Position numbers and translations under genes: made by a program. A stretch of DNA of 64,000 bases from NCBI GenBank assembly GCA_030062745.1, contig CP099839.1:35497293-35561292 (forward strand). Direction: 5' to 3'. Below the pieces are notes generated by a model, which was not told the origin of the DNA, made no database searches, and saw only the letters and a program-made list of their open reading frames with translations. This document shows positions 24,412 through 36,479 of the stretch, piece by piece. How positions within the stretch are numbered: position 1 is the first letter of the stretch; each line of letters starts with the position of its first letter. This DNA is from Capitulum mitella (Eukaryota > Arthropoda > Thecostraca > Pollicipedomorpha > Pollicipedidae).

Positions 24412-26022
24412 CTTTGTCGGCGGCGTCGATGAAGAGGTGTATGTCGGAGGGCATTCGTTGATGGTGTTTTATGCTGATTGCTGCGGCGAATACGGCGATG
24501 ACCTCGAGTCCGGCCGCTGTTCGAGTAATGTGGACTGTGGTATCGAGAGCGCAATGTTTGTTTCGTCGTCAGGCTGGGTCACGTACCTCCGCAAACGATG
24601 CTAGTCACGCGTATTTTCTACGTCATGTAGTCCAGTACAAAGTCTGTGGAGCACTCGCCTCAACCTGTGCCGGCGTCACCTCCAACGCTGTGAGACCCAA
24701 AGAGCTGTTGTGAATTTTGAAACCATGCTTACGTGTGCTGTTTGTGGCATCCTCAAAATGGCTATGCAATACCGTGACCTTTTTGACCAGTGACGGTTGT
24801 AGTAATTGGTAGTATTCATTTGTTGTCGTGTCGTAGCGTGTAGGTGATGTGGGAATACTCCATACTGACCCCCAGCCAACTGCTTCTGGTCTGGTCGAGC
24901 TTTGCCGGTCTGTATGCGATGCCAGCTGTAGTCCAGCTCCTGGCAGACCAAACTGGGTCTGCCGCCTGCGCGCAGCAGCACCCACCCTCAGCGCACACAC
25001 AGTAGTCTTGTGATATGTGTAGGCCTTCACTGGGGTTGTGCTCTTAGTCTGGCAGTGGACAGAACGCCCCACGCTGTTTCCTGTGGTATCCCGTAGGTTA
25101 AAGGTTTTTTGTAGGAGCACGAGTAGACTGACCTCCCACGTACTCCCCTCTCCGTCCAGAGCTAGCGCACGGCAGGGTTCCGAGTGATGACTCGTGTCCT
25201 GTGTTCAGACTGGTGGCGCCTGTCTGGTGTTCCGAGCGGCGACGTCTGTCTAGTGCTCCGCGTGGTGACGTTTGCCTGGGGCTCAGAGTGGTGACGCCTG
25301 TCTGGTGACGGGTGGTCGACGGCACCTCAGCGTGTTTACGGGCCGGGCCAGAATACACGCACAGTCCAGAATCGACACCTGGCGTGTGTTTCGCCGTCGA
25401 TACAACGGAAGGAGTGAACCGCAGTCTCCGGACAGGTGGACGAATATCGACGGCAGCCAACCCTGTGATTTCTGACTGCCCCGAATTGAGTTGCAGTGGC
25501 TATTGGTATCGGCTACCGGCGAACACAAATAAACGCGACTGAGTACCATAAGGTCCAGCAAGAGCGTGAATAAAGTTCTGCCACTAGGGGACGGTAAACT
25601 CGTCGACCACGGGCTTCGTTCAGGGTGTTCAATCATGAATGACGGATATGGCGGCACACCCGTCGAGTGATGACGTCATGCCATAAAGACTGGTCATGAA
25701 TGAAGTCAATCATTCACTTTGTAAAGCCAGTGTAAACCCACACTGCAAGATCTGGGCATATCCGAGTAAAAACAGCTGGCGAATATCACTGATGTTCTAT
25801 AGCGTGAAAATGCCCCATTGGTCTAAGCACAGTGAACATGCATCCAACAGAGCTTTCTTGATCACACTGCACTACACGCTGCAAAGCTCCGAAAAACATG
25901 GAAGTTCGGCTTACCATGGACTCTGATTCCAAGGTTACGCATTTCATCGCATTCCGGTTACATAAAGAAAAACGTGGCGTGATATTACAGAGCACTGATC
26001 ACCTTCGCCGCCTTCGCCAGCG
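24412..26022. other. Convergent spacer between INPP5E and NOA1
   Basis: No gene was recognised. An imperfect array of about 26 bp (TGGTGACGCCTGTCTGGTG-like, about five copies) occupies roughly 25190-25315. Both flanking genes end here, so their 3' untranslated regions share this interval. Confidence 0.5.
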
Positions 26023-29000
26023 TTATCGTTTGGCCGTCGACAGCTGATACAGAGGACTTAGTCCATGGGCGGGAGAACCCCGCAGCCGCCGGCCCCGCAG
26101 TCGCACCGCGTGCGGCAACACTGGAGGCGCACGAACAAACACACCAACGCCGCCTGGCGTGTGGACGGCGAACTTCAAGTGCGCGTCGCCGTCACCGGAG
26201 CGGTCTTCGCAGGGAGTCACTGCCACCCAGCCTGCGATAAACGTCCAAATGACAGTTACCTGGGAAAAACCTAATTTTTTAGAAGGGCAGTGGAAGAAAC
26301 TGCGTGCACTAAACCGGGAGCAGTGCGCCCATGATCCAAGCAACATTCACGCACACACTTAGATCGAATACGCGCATTAACCCGCGCACAACCGTGGTCG
26401 GCCACGACCACGCTCGACTGGGAGGGGGGGCAATTGGCCGCCCCCCTCTAACTCACGAACAGTTGGTCGCACGATAAAAATAAGTACACCGGTGGAAAGC
26501 TTGTGACAAATAGAGCTCGAAACTAGTCTAATTTTTAGTTTTAGATAATATGTAAGCAATTTACGTCCCATATATGTTTTCTCATAGCCGACTGCATGAG
26601 ACCAAGAAACGACCTGAATCTCAAGGGCTGTGACTAATAACGCATAGGTAAAGGCACCAGCGCACAAGTAAAGGTCCGCAAATGCCGATACACACCTAAT
26701 TTCTCGGCTCTGTTCAATACATATGCCGAAACGCTGAGTTAAAAACACGGCAATTTTCGCGCTGGCCGTCGGCGTGCACCGCAGCCGTACGCAGTAAGAA
26801 ATTAACGGGAACTCATTTTAGCGTTCCTTTATTTTCGCGAAAAAGCCTATCCATGCAAATTTTATTGATCTTAGTGGTTCTTGTGATGGGTTTTCATGCT
26901 TAAATTTTGGAAAAGTTCATTAGTTACCGATCTACACAATTGGCGGGGCTTTATTCGCGAGAGCCTGTTTATTTCCAAACTATGCAGTTTTTCGAAGCTT
27001 TTTGAGTTTCCTGGCATTATTTACGTCTGTGCAAGCCAGTTCTGCCATTTTCTACCCATTCTGAGTAATTCATCGCTGATTTTGACGGTGGTACATTTTG
27101 GCTCACAACAGTTATTCGTGACCTGACCTCAGGTCAATGGTTGGAAGCCATTGGTACTTTACCCAATGACGGTAACTAGATGTCTACTTCACTCCACACT
27201 AAAAATGTTATGAAATATTCCGTCAATTTCCGAAAAAAACGATGACGTCTTAAAAATGGGCTTGACCTTAGGTCAATGACCCGGAAAATTCCGAAAAATC
27301 TGAGATAGCAGATTTGTTGCATCTATCAAGATGACTTATCCTTGAAAGTATTATTGTGATATCTTGTTTTGCGAAAAAGTTACAGGGCGCTTAACTTTTT
27401 TGGACATAGGTCCGTTTGACCTGATCTGGGTCAGGCACCTGACCTGACCTGAGGTCAAAACCACGACACAAGGTATAAAAATGATCAAGCAAAGGTACGC
27501 AAAGTCTCGTGGCTCTGTGTTTGTTCGTTCCCTCGCAATCCCAGAAAAACCTCAGGGGGCAGTCAACTGCCCACCCCCAATCGGGAGCGGGTTAAAACAT
27601 AAAATCATAAGTCCCATTTAGAGTTGTACTCTACGTCAGCGTAGGAATCATCTGATATGGGTCCTTCATGGATCGTTACAGACACATTTGAATGGTTACT
27701 ATCTGGTCAATAGAAATGTTTATTTCAATGGCTCTTTGCTTACCTAAAGCTTTCTAATGAATTTTCGTCGTGCCTTTACACGCTGACATTTGTATCTTTC
27801 CGGCAAAATGCAACAATGTGATAAAATGTTGTATACCTAGTGAGGTCGGCAGATCACGCAACTTCGACAAGAATATTCATTGCACTTAACTGCCTTTATT
27901 ATTTATGTGACATCGTACAAACTCTGCCTGTGATCCGTGCAAAACTTCAGATCAAAACTGGGCCCCTACACGGATTAAGAGCACAATTTCAGTGCCAATA
28001 CACAACATTTTCCGCCAGCACAATATCAAACGCGCGTGAATGTGTACAGGCATACGTCGCGGCTCTGAGCACACGTGCTGGGAGTCGACAAACTCACCGG
28101 CGGACGAGAGGACAATGTCGGCGGCGCTCTCGGTCAGGATGCCTCCGGTCACGTTCACCTCCACCGGCTGCAGTGCTGGCCAGCGGGCCAGGCGCTCGGC
28201 GCCGCCGCACGGCACCACGAACAGGCCCGAGCTCAGGTGTTCCCGGTACACGTCGTCAGCGTCTCCTGTGGCGGTCACCGTCACAGGAAGGTCGCCGGAC
28301 GCGAACACCGTCAGTCTGCCGAACGCAAATCGTCCAAAAAATTACAAAATGTCCTACGAAATTTCGTGTAGGATCTATCTAATATCAATCAATGTCATCA
28401 CTTCGTGCTAAAAACTGCATTCACGCCCACTGAAAGGCTAGGTTGTTTGGCAGAACTGTTACTGAATCTAGCCAGTTGTATTCGCCCTGGTACAATCTAC
28501 CAGTACTCCAGCTATGCTCTAATGAACATGACCCTGTCGCATTACCCGCATCCAATGAGGTCCCATTTAAATGGTGACGACAGGCCGTGCCGGGGTCCGG
28601 GCGTACCTGGCCATGCTTGGGCCGGTCTTGTAGTCGAGACGCGCCAGACCGGCCACAAACAGCGACTGTCCGCGGTACAGCGAGAACGTCCGCGGCCGTA
28701 GCAGCCTCCGGGTCAGCGTCAGCAGCAGCTCCTCCTGCGTCAGCTGGTTAATCACCTGAAGCAGCAGCACTGTTAGCAACATCCCCCCCCCCTTTCACAC
28801 GCACACACACAGGCACCGGCAGGACAACCGTCTGCCAGATAACCCTGGGCAGCCAGCCGTGCTACATTGGGAGCTTAACCATTCGAAACAAGGTGTGGCT
28901 CTGCGCACAGCCCAATGTTCTATGTCTGCTTTTTTATCGTCTGATTAGACAATGACAATGCCCACTGTTTCTTCAGTCATCTCATTCACTGTGGCACACA

Positions 29001-32000
29001 CCACAGTTACCAAAAATCATTTAATGAAAGACAAAACAATGCAAGCCAAAATTCATGGCAAGTAACACTTAGTAAAATCCGTAATTGTAACAAAGTTACA
29101 GAACTTTATCACATCAACATGGCAAAATGAAGATTTATGGAATGTCGCACACAAAATGGCTCTTTTCTGTACGACTAGAGAACAATCACGCACCACACCC
29201 TTGCCCCTCGCTATCCTAAAGCGCCTACATCTAAAAGGCCTGGTATCCAGTATACATCACGACAGAGGCGAAACACCGAACGCATGCACACAATGCCACA
29301 GCCAGTTGTCCTGGCCCGATGGTGAACTTCACACAAACAGCGCACACACACAGAACACGGCCAGAGACGGCCGTGTGCCGCGCCCCGGCCACGCCCGCCG
29401 CCGGCCGCGAGACGGACCTGGTGGGCCGTGACGAACCCGGGCGTGTCGTAAACCCAGCGGCCGGTGGGGAAGCGCGCGTCGTCGGCGGAGAGGCCGCCCA
29501 GCCTGTCGGCCGGCTCGGCCGGCTCGGCCGGCAGCACGGCGGCGTCACCGTCCCGCGGCCGCTCACCGCGGAACGTCCGGCCGATGTGGCCTGTCAGCGG
29601 AGCGCACCGTCAGCGGAGCGCACCGTCAGCGGGGCGCACTATCAGAGGAGCGCACCATCAGAGGAGCGCACCGTCAGAGGGGCGCACCGTCAGCGGGGCG
29701 CACCGTCAGAGGAGCGCACCGTCAGAGGGGCGCACTATCAGAGGAACGCACCGTCAGAGGAGCGCACCGTCAGAGGAGCGCACCGTCAGCGGAGCGCACC
29801 GTCAGCGGAGCGCACCGTCAGGGGGCGCACCGTCAGCGGAGCGCACCACGCACCGTCAGAGGAACGCACCGTCAGCGGAGCGCACCGTCAGCGGGGCGCA
29901 CCGTCAGAGGAACGCACCGTCAGAGGAGCGCACCGTCAGCGGAGCGCACCGTCAGAGGAACGCACCGTCAGCGGAGCGCACCGTCAGCGGGGCGCACCGT
30001 CAGAGGAGCGCACCGTCAGAGGAGCGCACCGTCAGCGGGGCGCATCGTCAGAGGAGCGCACCGTCAGAGGAGCGCACCGTCAGCGGGGCGCACCGTCAGA
30101 GGAGAGCACCGTCAGACGGCCCCGGCGTCATACGGTCAGACGGTCATAGCCAGGTTGCCATATGACCACACAGTCAGAGGGGCGCACCATCAAACGGTCC
30201 CGGCGTCACACGGTCAGATGGCCACAGAGCCAGATCGTCATACGATCACACAGTCAGAGGGCGCACGGCCAGAGGGTCCTAGGGTGGGGGTGCCAGAGAG
30301 TCAGGACGGATTAATGACAGCTCGACTGATACGCTCTGCCCAGGGAAAGGACGACGAGAGGAGAGAGCATATCAAAGGCTCATGATATGCTGAGAAGAGT
30401 GAGCGTCGTCACGCGTAAGGCAAGCGCGGTTAATGGCGTCGGCTCAAAAATGAAAAACGAGAGAAATCCGACTACCCTTCAGCCAGCCTAGACATGAAGT
30501 CATCATGGCTTCAATCTGATATGAGGTACATCATTCTCGGCAGCTACAAAAAGATCGGTGTATGACCAATGTTTTTAGTGAAAGTTCAATAACTCGTAGT
30601 AAATCCCCAGAGTAAAAATGCTGACCGAAAGTCCAAGTTTCAGGGGAAAGCACCAGAGACCAGAAAGCGTTGCCTGGAGTTTCACCTGTGAGCATGGCGT
30701 ATTTGGGATCTCTGGTCTCCTGCAGACGGGTCTGCCGCAGCGTTTCCTCTTCCTTGCGCCAGTCTCTCTCCCTCCCCAGTCGGCGCAGACGTTTGCGAAC
30801 ATGGAACTCTTGAGCCCGCAGCATGGGGAACTGAAAATACACGTACAACGAAACACGATAAACGACCTACGGTGTTAAGTCACTGATATCAGTTTTCATG
30901 CGCTTGTTCTTAAAGAAAGAAACATATCACAGAGGATTAGCAGTGTACTAACTAAACACATGCAAAACTTGAAATGGGATAGAAAAATCCTGAACCCTAT
31001 ACACGTTAAAGTTCATGAGACAAAGTATACCTTGACCACAGTGAGATTCATACGTTCCTGTGCATGAAGTTCCCAGGCCAAAGGGGCCCAGTTTTGCCGT
31101 AATGAGACAGCGGCAGTAAACTATGATGACCAACAGTCATCAGGTCAGACAGGTTTTCACCTGAGCGAAGCAAACATCATGGCCGTTCGCAGTGCCACGG
31201 GAGGTACCCTTCAGACGACACGGAATGTGCGCAAAAAGAAAGAGAAAAACGTGACTGAGGGACCCATCTTCAGCAGACTGAGCGTGGCGGTGGGACTCAC
31301 TGTACCAGACGGACCCACCTTGAGAAGGCCGAGCCTGGTGGTGGGACTCACTGTACCAGACGGACCCACCTTGAGAAGGCTGAGCGTGGTGCCCGGCCAG
31401 CGGGAGGCGGTGGCGCGCCGGATCAGGTCATGGGCAGACGACTTGCAGAGGTCGGACTGGAGCAACGTGTTGAACAGGGTCGACTTGCCCACGTTGGTGC
31501 AGCCAAGGAGGTACACATCACCTGGACGGACACCAACTACCGCGTCACCAACGGCAGAAGTATATATGTGCCTCAGAGCGGAGATTCCATATCAAGCATG
31601 AGTAGTGGCCACTGTGGCCGTAGGACAGAAAGCGGCATCGACGATCCAACCCATCATGCCATCCTGCAAATCAAAATCAGCTCAAAATACTTCCACGACA
31701 AAATCAAATACGATAGCAGGACGTTTTCCGGCATCTCTCACCCCGATCACCGCAAAAAAAGACAGAGACAGCTGCTCTTCCTGGCCTGTGAATACGTAGG
31801 AGATGACGGTAACTCGTCCTACCCTGGCCGGCCCAGTGGGTCTGCAGCACCGTGATCAGGTCCTCCACGCCGTAGCCGCTGCGGGCGCTGATCAGACAGG
31901 TGTGTTTCACGTTCAGCCGATCGATCCCGCATCGTTCCAGCGCCATCGTCAGCGACTGGGTCGCCCGGTCCAGGTACCCCTCGCTGTCCTGCGGCAACAG

Positions 32001-33225
32001 GTCCACCTTGTTGCCCACCACGACCACCGGTCGGGAGCGACCTGAAACGAAACAGGCCCACGTTACCAGAGTGAAATGTCAAAACGTTGGTAGAAATCAT
32101 TGGTGTGCAGCGCGAAATAAAAAATAAAAAAAAATAAAAAACCTAGTAAATGGAGCTTGCCAAATGTAAATAATCTAACGTAATGTAACGCAGCTACCAA
32201 CCAGCTTTAGCAGAGCGCGACATGCTTTAGACGGCGTAACAACGCTGGCGGAAGAGCCGCAGTCCCGCGATCAGACCCCGGGATCAGATCAGACCAGATC
32301 AGACCCCGGGACCGCAGGGCCGAGCCGTCGGCTCACCGACCAGCTGCGTGATGCCCGGCCACACGCTGCACGGAAAATCCAGCAAGTCGACGATGAGGAC
32401 CAGCAGCGCCGACTTGTTCTCCATCTGGCGCATCAGCAGCGAGTAATCGTCCGGCCGCACGGTGACGTTGATGGCCGCGTTGTGGAAGCGCAGGAAGTAG
32501 CAGCGCTGGCAGATGAGGTCGCGCAGCTCGTCCTCGGGCGCGGCGCGCAGCACCTCGGACGGCATGTAGCCGGGCCAGGAAGGCTCCTGGCAGTGCAGGT
32601 GCGCGCCGCAGCCACCGCACACCGCCCGGCTCACCGGCACGGACGGGTCCGGGCTGCCGTAGCGCAGCACCCACAGCTCTTCGCCGTCGTCACCGTCGGC
32701 GGCAGCCGCCTCCTCGCGCACGGCCTGCTCGCGCAACAGGCGCACGCGCTCGCGCACCGACAGCTGCAGCTGGGTGTCGACCGGCAGCGGCTCCTGCGGC
32801 TGTTCGTGTCCGCCAGTAAACTCCACGGCGGAGGCAGCCGCGAACGGGAACACGGACGACTCTGGAGAGTCGGCAGGCAAGTCGGACGCTGACGTCTCAG
32901 CGGCGCCGCTGGCCGGCTCCAGCGATCCCAGAAACGCACAGGATAACATAGATGATTCTTCAGCTGGGTTCTGAGAGCTCTGCTGACTTTCCTTCACTGC
33001 CTTTTCCTGCATTCTGGCTTGGTGTTTCGACAATCTTTGCAGCATACAGTTGTAAATGATTCTTTTGTCATTTTCAGGTGTAAGCTTTTCCACTTCCCTT
33101 CTGGCAGTATGAACTTGTATATACTGGATAATGCTGCAGGATGGCTGACCCGTCTGATGGGAAGCCTTTGCTGTGTGAACCACTGCAGACAGATAATGCA
33201 TTCTGCAGAGTCTTTTGAAGATCAT
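26023..33225 (-). CDS. NOA1: Mitochondrial GTPase NOA1 (circularly permuted)
   Basis: NOA1 is a GTPase needed for mitochondrial ribosome function and translation. Eight minus-strand exons join in frame: 32337-33225, 31823-32041, 31370-31521, 30686-30830, 29418-29590, 28607-28755, 28098-28315 and 26023-26231, giving 717 codons (human about 698). The N-terminus is basic, fitting a mitochondrial targeting sequence. A two-CxxC zinc-type region (CGGC about 203, CQRC about 239) precedes the GTPase. Motif order is permuted: G4 NKVD (about 307), G5 SAR, G1 GCTNVGKS (376-383), then G3 DTPG (517-520), as in the YqeH/NOA1 family. Conserved blocks WPGTTL, HIGRTF, PRTF and [10 protein letters not shown] follow. 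ATG at 33225 was chosen because an in-frame stop lies just upstream. Introns contain a TTAA-site element and two boundary-linked tandem arrays. Confidence 0.95.
26377..27595 (-). mobile_element. TTAA-1 family element, copy A
   Basis: It is bounded by TTAA at 26377-26380 and 27592-27595, with ends CCCGCGCACAACCG and CGGGAGCGGG as read on the plus strand. It shares its full length with copies B, C and D but lies in the opposite orientation, inside the last intron of NOA1. Internal inverted segments GCAATTGGCCGCC and GGGGGCAGTCAACTG lie just inside the ends. Paired TGACCT/AGGTCA motifs are frequent. No transposase frame was seen. Confidence 0.8.
29591..30118 (-). repeat. 16-bp minisatellite ending at the NOA1 exon 5 acceptor
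   Basis: About 33 copies of a 16-bp unit occur (plus strand CGTCAGCGGAGCGCAC, variants with GAGG or GGGG). On the coding strand the array ends CCGCTGACAG and exon 5 starts with GCCACATC, so the last unit supplies the 3' splice site after a GG-to-AG change. The unit length is not divisible by three, so three units make 48 bp. This explains the long repetitive plus-strand open frames over the array. Confidence 0.93.
30119..30260. repeat. Degenerate extension of the 16-bp array
   Basis: CACGGTCAGA / CACAGTCAGAGGGCGCAC-like words repeat irregularly beyond the regular array, at longer and less even spacing. This looks like an older, decayed part of the same minisatellite. Confidence 0.6.
31264..31420 (-). 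repeat. 48-bp triplication of the NOA1 exon 3 donor region
   Basis: On the coding strand the exon end CTTCTCAAG and donor GTGGGT at 31364-31375 are followed by a second CTTCTCAAGGTGGGT about 48 bp downstream, then by a third, diverged copy with CTGCTGAAGATGGGT. Each unit also contains an internal ACAGTGAGTCC. Because 48 bp is 16 codons, use of the second donor would add 16 residues in frame. Confidence 0.85.
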
Positions 33226-33240
33226 GTCTTCTCTGCACAA

Positions 33241-36200
33241 TGTTTTCTAATGAAATATCAAACTTTGAGAGCAGCTGGATGATGACCTGAAAACCATTTT
33301 CATTTTGTAAGAATGTTCTACCATTGCAAACTTTTTCAGTTTCTCAGTTTTCATTGGATTTGTCAAGATATTCAAAGAATTCCTGTTTATCTATTATATT
33401 TGTCTTTAAAATAGCACACCACAAAAGCTAACTACAGCATCCATCCTCACCAACCTTGAACTGAATTATCACATTTTGTTTAGATTTTATAGGCATTTTA
33501 TTTTATTTTATATCACACTTTATTAGCATATGCCATGGCATAACATTTATTTCCTGCAATTAAATGACAAATATTGTTTTCATACAGCTCCCTGACTGAT
33601 TAAACCATTCTCTCTAGATGATGTTCCTATTTCTAAGGTAACTGAAATGACAAGGCCATCCTGGATCCTTATGCACATGACAGAAGGAATCTGTAAAAGT
33701 GCTATTGGTCAAATGGTGATGTATAATACCTGCCCAAGTTATATACAAAGGGTATTGGTTTTGAGGTCCCAATCCTTGCCTAATCCCTTGCTCTGCATGA
33801 TTTGTCTGTGCCTTCCATTCCTTTAGTCTGAGCATGCCACTAGATATTCCAGTATTCACTAGCTGCCATCAGATGAGAGGGATGGTGACCCCCCATGAGG
33901 TTCTTCTTTGATTGCTGGCAAGTGGCCTGCATCAGAAGCATATTTGTATTACCTCATACCTGACATATGTGTCCTTTTCAAAAACAATATATTACCAGGT
34001 CATGGTCAGTCATCAAGTTAAGCATCATTCCCAAGGTATACAAACTGGTTTTCTAGATCACAGGCACATTCTGGCTTCTTCCTCAAGAATCTCAAGAGAT
34101 ATGGTGCCTGCCCATTTCCAATACACGCATATGTTTCATAACATATCAGGGCTTCAAAGGAAGTTGGCCTCTAATCTCTCCTGAGGTGACTGACCTCAAC
34201 ATGGGCAAAACCAGGTGTATATCGGACCAGTACAGCTAACATTTCAATATTACCACTTCATGTCCTATGCTTCTTTTGAGTAGATGTAACACACAAGATA
34301 AATCTCAATGGATGTCCATGTCTTGGACAGCACCAGTTTACTAAGTGATGACTATGCCATCCATATTTCTTTACAAATCATGCGCATCACATTGGGTGCA
34401 TCAGGTCCACAAGCAAAGCACCCGAACTATACAAATACAAAAACACACGTATATATATCCTCAAATATATACATATGCGGTTTTATGAAAACAAAAATGA
34501 CCTTCGCACCAACTCCTTTCATGGAAAGCAACGTCGCTACTGTACCACCTTCGTCCGATATCATCTCTCAGCTCCGCAGCCCTCGAGAACGTGCGTGGCG
34601 GCTGAACCACAAACACGGCTTTGGATTGCGCCGAAATGGTTTTAGCACGTTTGGGACTGTATACATGTTTATTCAAGAATATTAATCAAAATATAAGAGC
34701 CATTCATCCTGCATCTATATTTAAACGCTGTTCTACCAGGGTAATATATTTCGTATTAATTTTCAGAATATTTTTTCGTATTTTATGGATTGACAAAATA
34801 ACATGATGAGGATTGACGTAGAAAAGGGAAAATAAGGGGAAGTTTGTAGTCATATATTGCGCATTTGGTACATAAGCTGCGCAAAGAAGACAAGCCGGTT
34901 TGGTAGGTTCGGGCGAGGGTGCAGGGAAGAATGCAAACGTGTTCGTAAATCCCTGGATAACCGGCTCCGTCTTTAATTTGCCGTGCACTGGGAACGCAGG
35001 TGTGGACCATAGAAGGTGGAGTACAGCTGACTTAATTTACTCTGGTCCCGTGTTGGCATCTGTAGATTGGGTGGCTGGCAGAGTGTCTGGGTTTGTGGGC
35101 GTGGATTACCTGTTTCTTTTTTGAATTAAAGAGTGCGGCATTGCAAATTAGTGTCTACCTGGTTACCGTTTTTCAGATTGTATTCATATGTCATGCAGTC
35201 TTGATTTCAGCGCTGATGGATCCAGGGGGAAGCATCTCAGCCATGTCCCCCCAACCACAATGAGGGGGCCAAATGGTTATTCCCCCCCCCCCCAGAGACA
35301 CTGGTATTTCTACTCAACCAAAGTTTAAACTTGCAGGAACTCTGATCCAACCTATGGCCATTGTCTGTCATGCCCCCACCTCCTGGTTGGTGACCTAACC
35401 ATCCATACCCAGCCACTGAAGTGCACACTCTGAACTCACAGACAGCATCTCCCACCCCATCCAGACCAAGGAAACTGATTTGCCCCCCCCAAAAAAATGG
35501 AGTTGCTGGGTTTGTCCCTGGATTCCAAACCCTTAGAATTGTTTGATAAATGACATACAGCAGTGTGGGCCAGTATCAGGATCTCAGATTCATGAGGGAT
35601 ACAATCTTTTCTTTGTATCACATGGCAATAACATGACCATAGATTGCAGCTGTATTCCCATCCTCATTGTGCCCTATTCCTAACCATTTTTGGATGATTT
35701 CTTTGGAAAATGGCCCCTGTTTGTGAGTACATGTGAATTATGGCATGCATTGTACATGCCTAATGAAAGATAATCTACCATGACAATAATACTCCATATG
35801 TAAAAGAGTGCTCTGAAGGCAAAAAAGTGCATGAGAATGGAATATTGCAAACTAAAGAACACCATCATTGTGGTATGTACGACAGCATGGAACATGTTAT
35901 GGCTGTCCTTGACCCATATGACTTGTTGTGGGAATATGCAACTATAATTTGCTGTTCGTGGAGTAGTGAGATAAGGCAGCTGAGGCGAGGCTGGGTAAGA
36001 TTAATTGTGCAGCTTTTTTGTATTTTCCATATTGCTACTTATTCTTTAAGGCATTGCCCACTGATTTTAATTTTTGTGTATTTTTCATGTTCTTAATGCC
36101 ATTAGGGTTTCCTGATGATTTTATATGATATGCAGCTAGTTTTGCAGCATGCTATACTTGCCAAACTAGTGTACTCATTTAATGCTCATACTTTCTGCAC

Positions 36201-36479
36201 AGAGTAGCAGAAGTGTTGTTTTTTTTACAAAAACTACTGGTTCATAATTAGTTTTCTTTTTATATTGGCCCATGTAGCATGTTCTACAACCCATAGTAAA
36301 AGAACTGACCTAAAAATTTTGGTCTTGTGCTGGTTGTTCTAGTCACTCCACTTCCTCTAGTCCACACCTACCAGGATATTTTCTTGTCACTGTGCTTTTT
36401 GGATGGAAGTAAATGTGTTTAATTGTTCTGTATGTTATTAAATACAAGGGATGATATTGATAAGCATTGCATTTTTCAG
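33241..36479. promoter_or_regulatory. Head-to-head spacer between NOA1 and porcupine
   Basis: No coding exon was recognised. CpG is absent from 33153 to 34125 and again from 35987, while 34480-35110 has normal CpG density (CAACGTCG, TTCGTCCG, CCTCGAGAACGTGCG). That middle block is the likeliest bidirectional promoter. A TTTTTCAG acceptor at 36472-36479 shows that porcupine has an untranslated exon somewhere upstream of its start codon. Confidence 0.4.

Noticed and set aside
29319..30165. Long plus-strand frames (276 and 233 codons) with a 16-residue repeat rich in Arg, Gln and Ser
   Set aside because: They are the translation of the 16-bp minisatellite in a NOA1 intron. A unit not divisible by three but lacking stops gives long periodic frames in several phases, and there is no support for a repeat protein.
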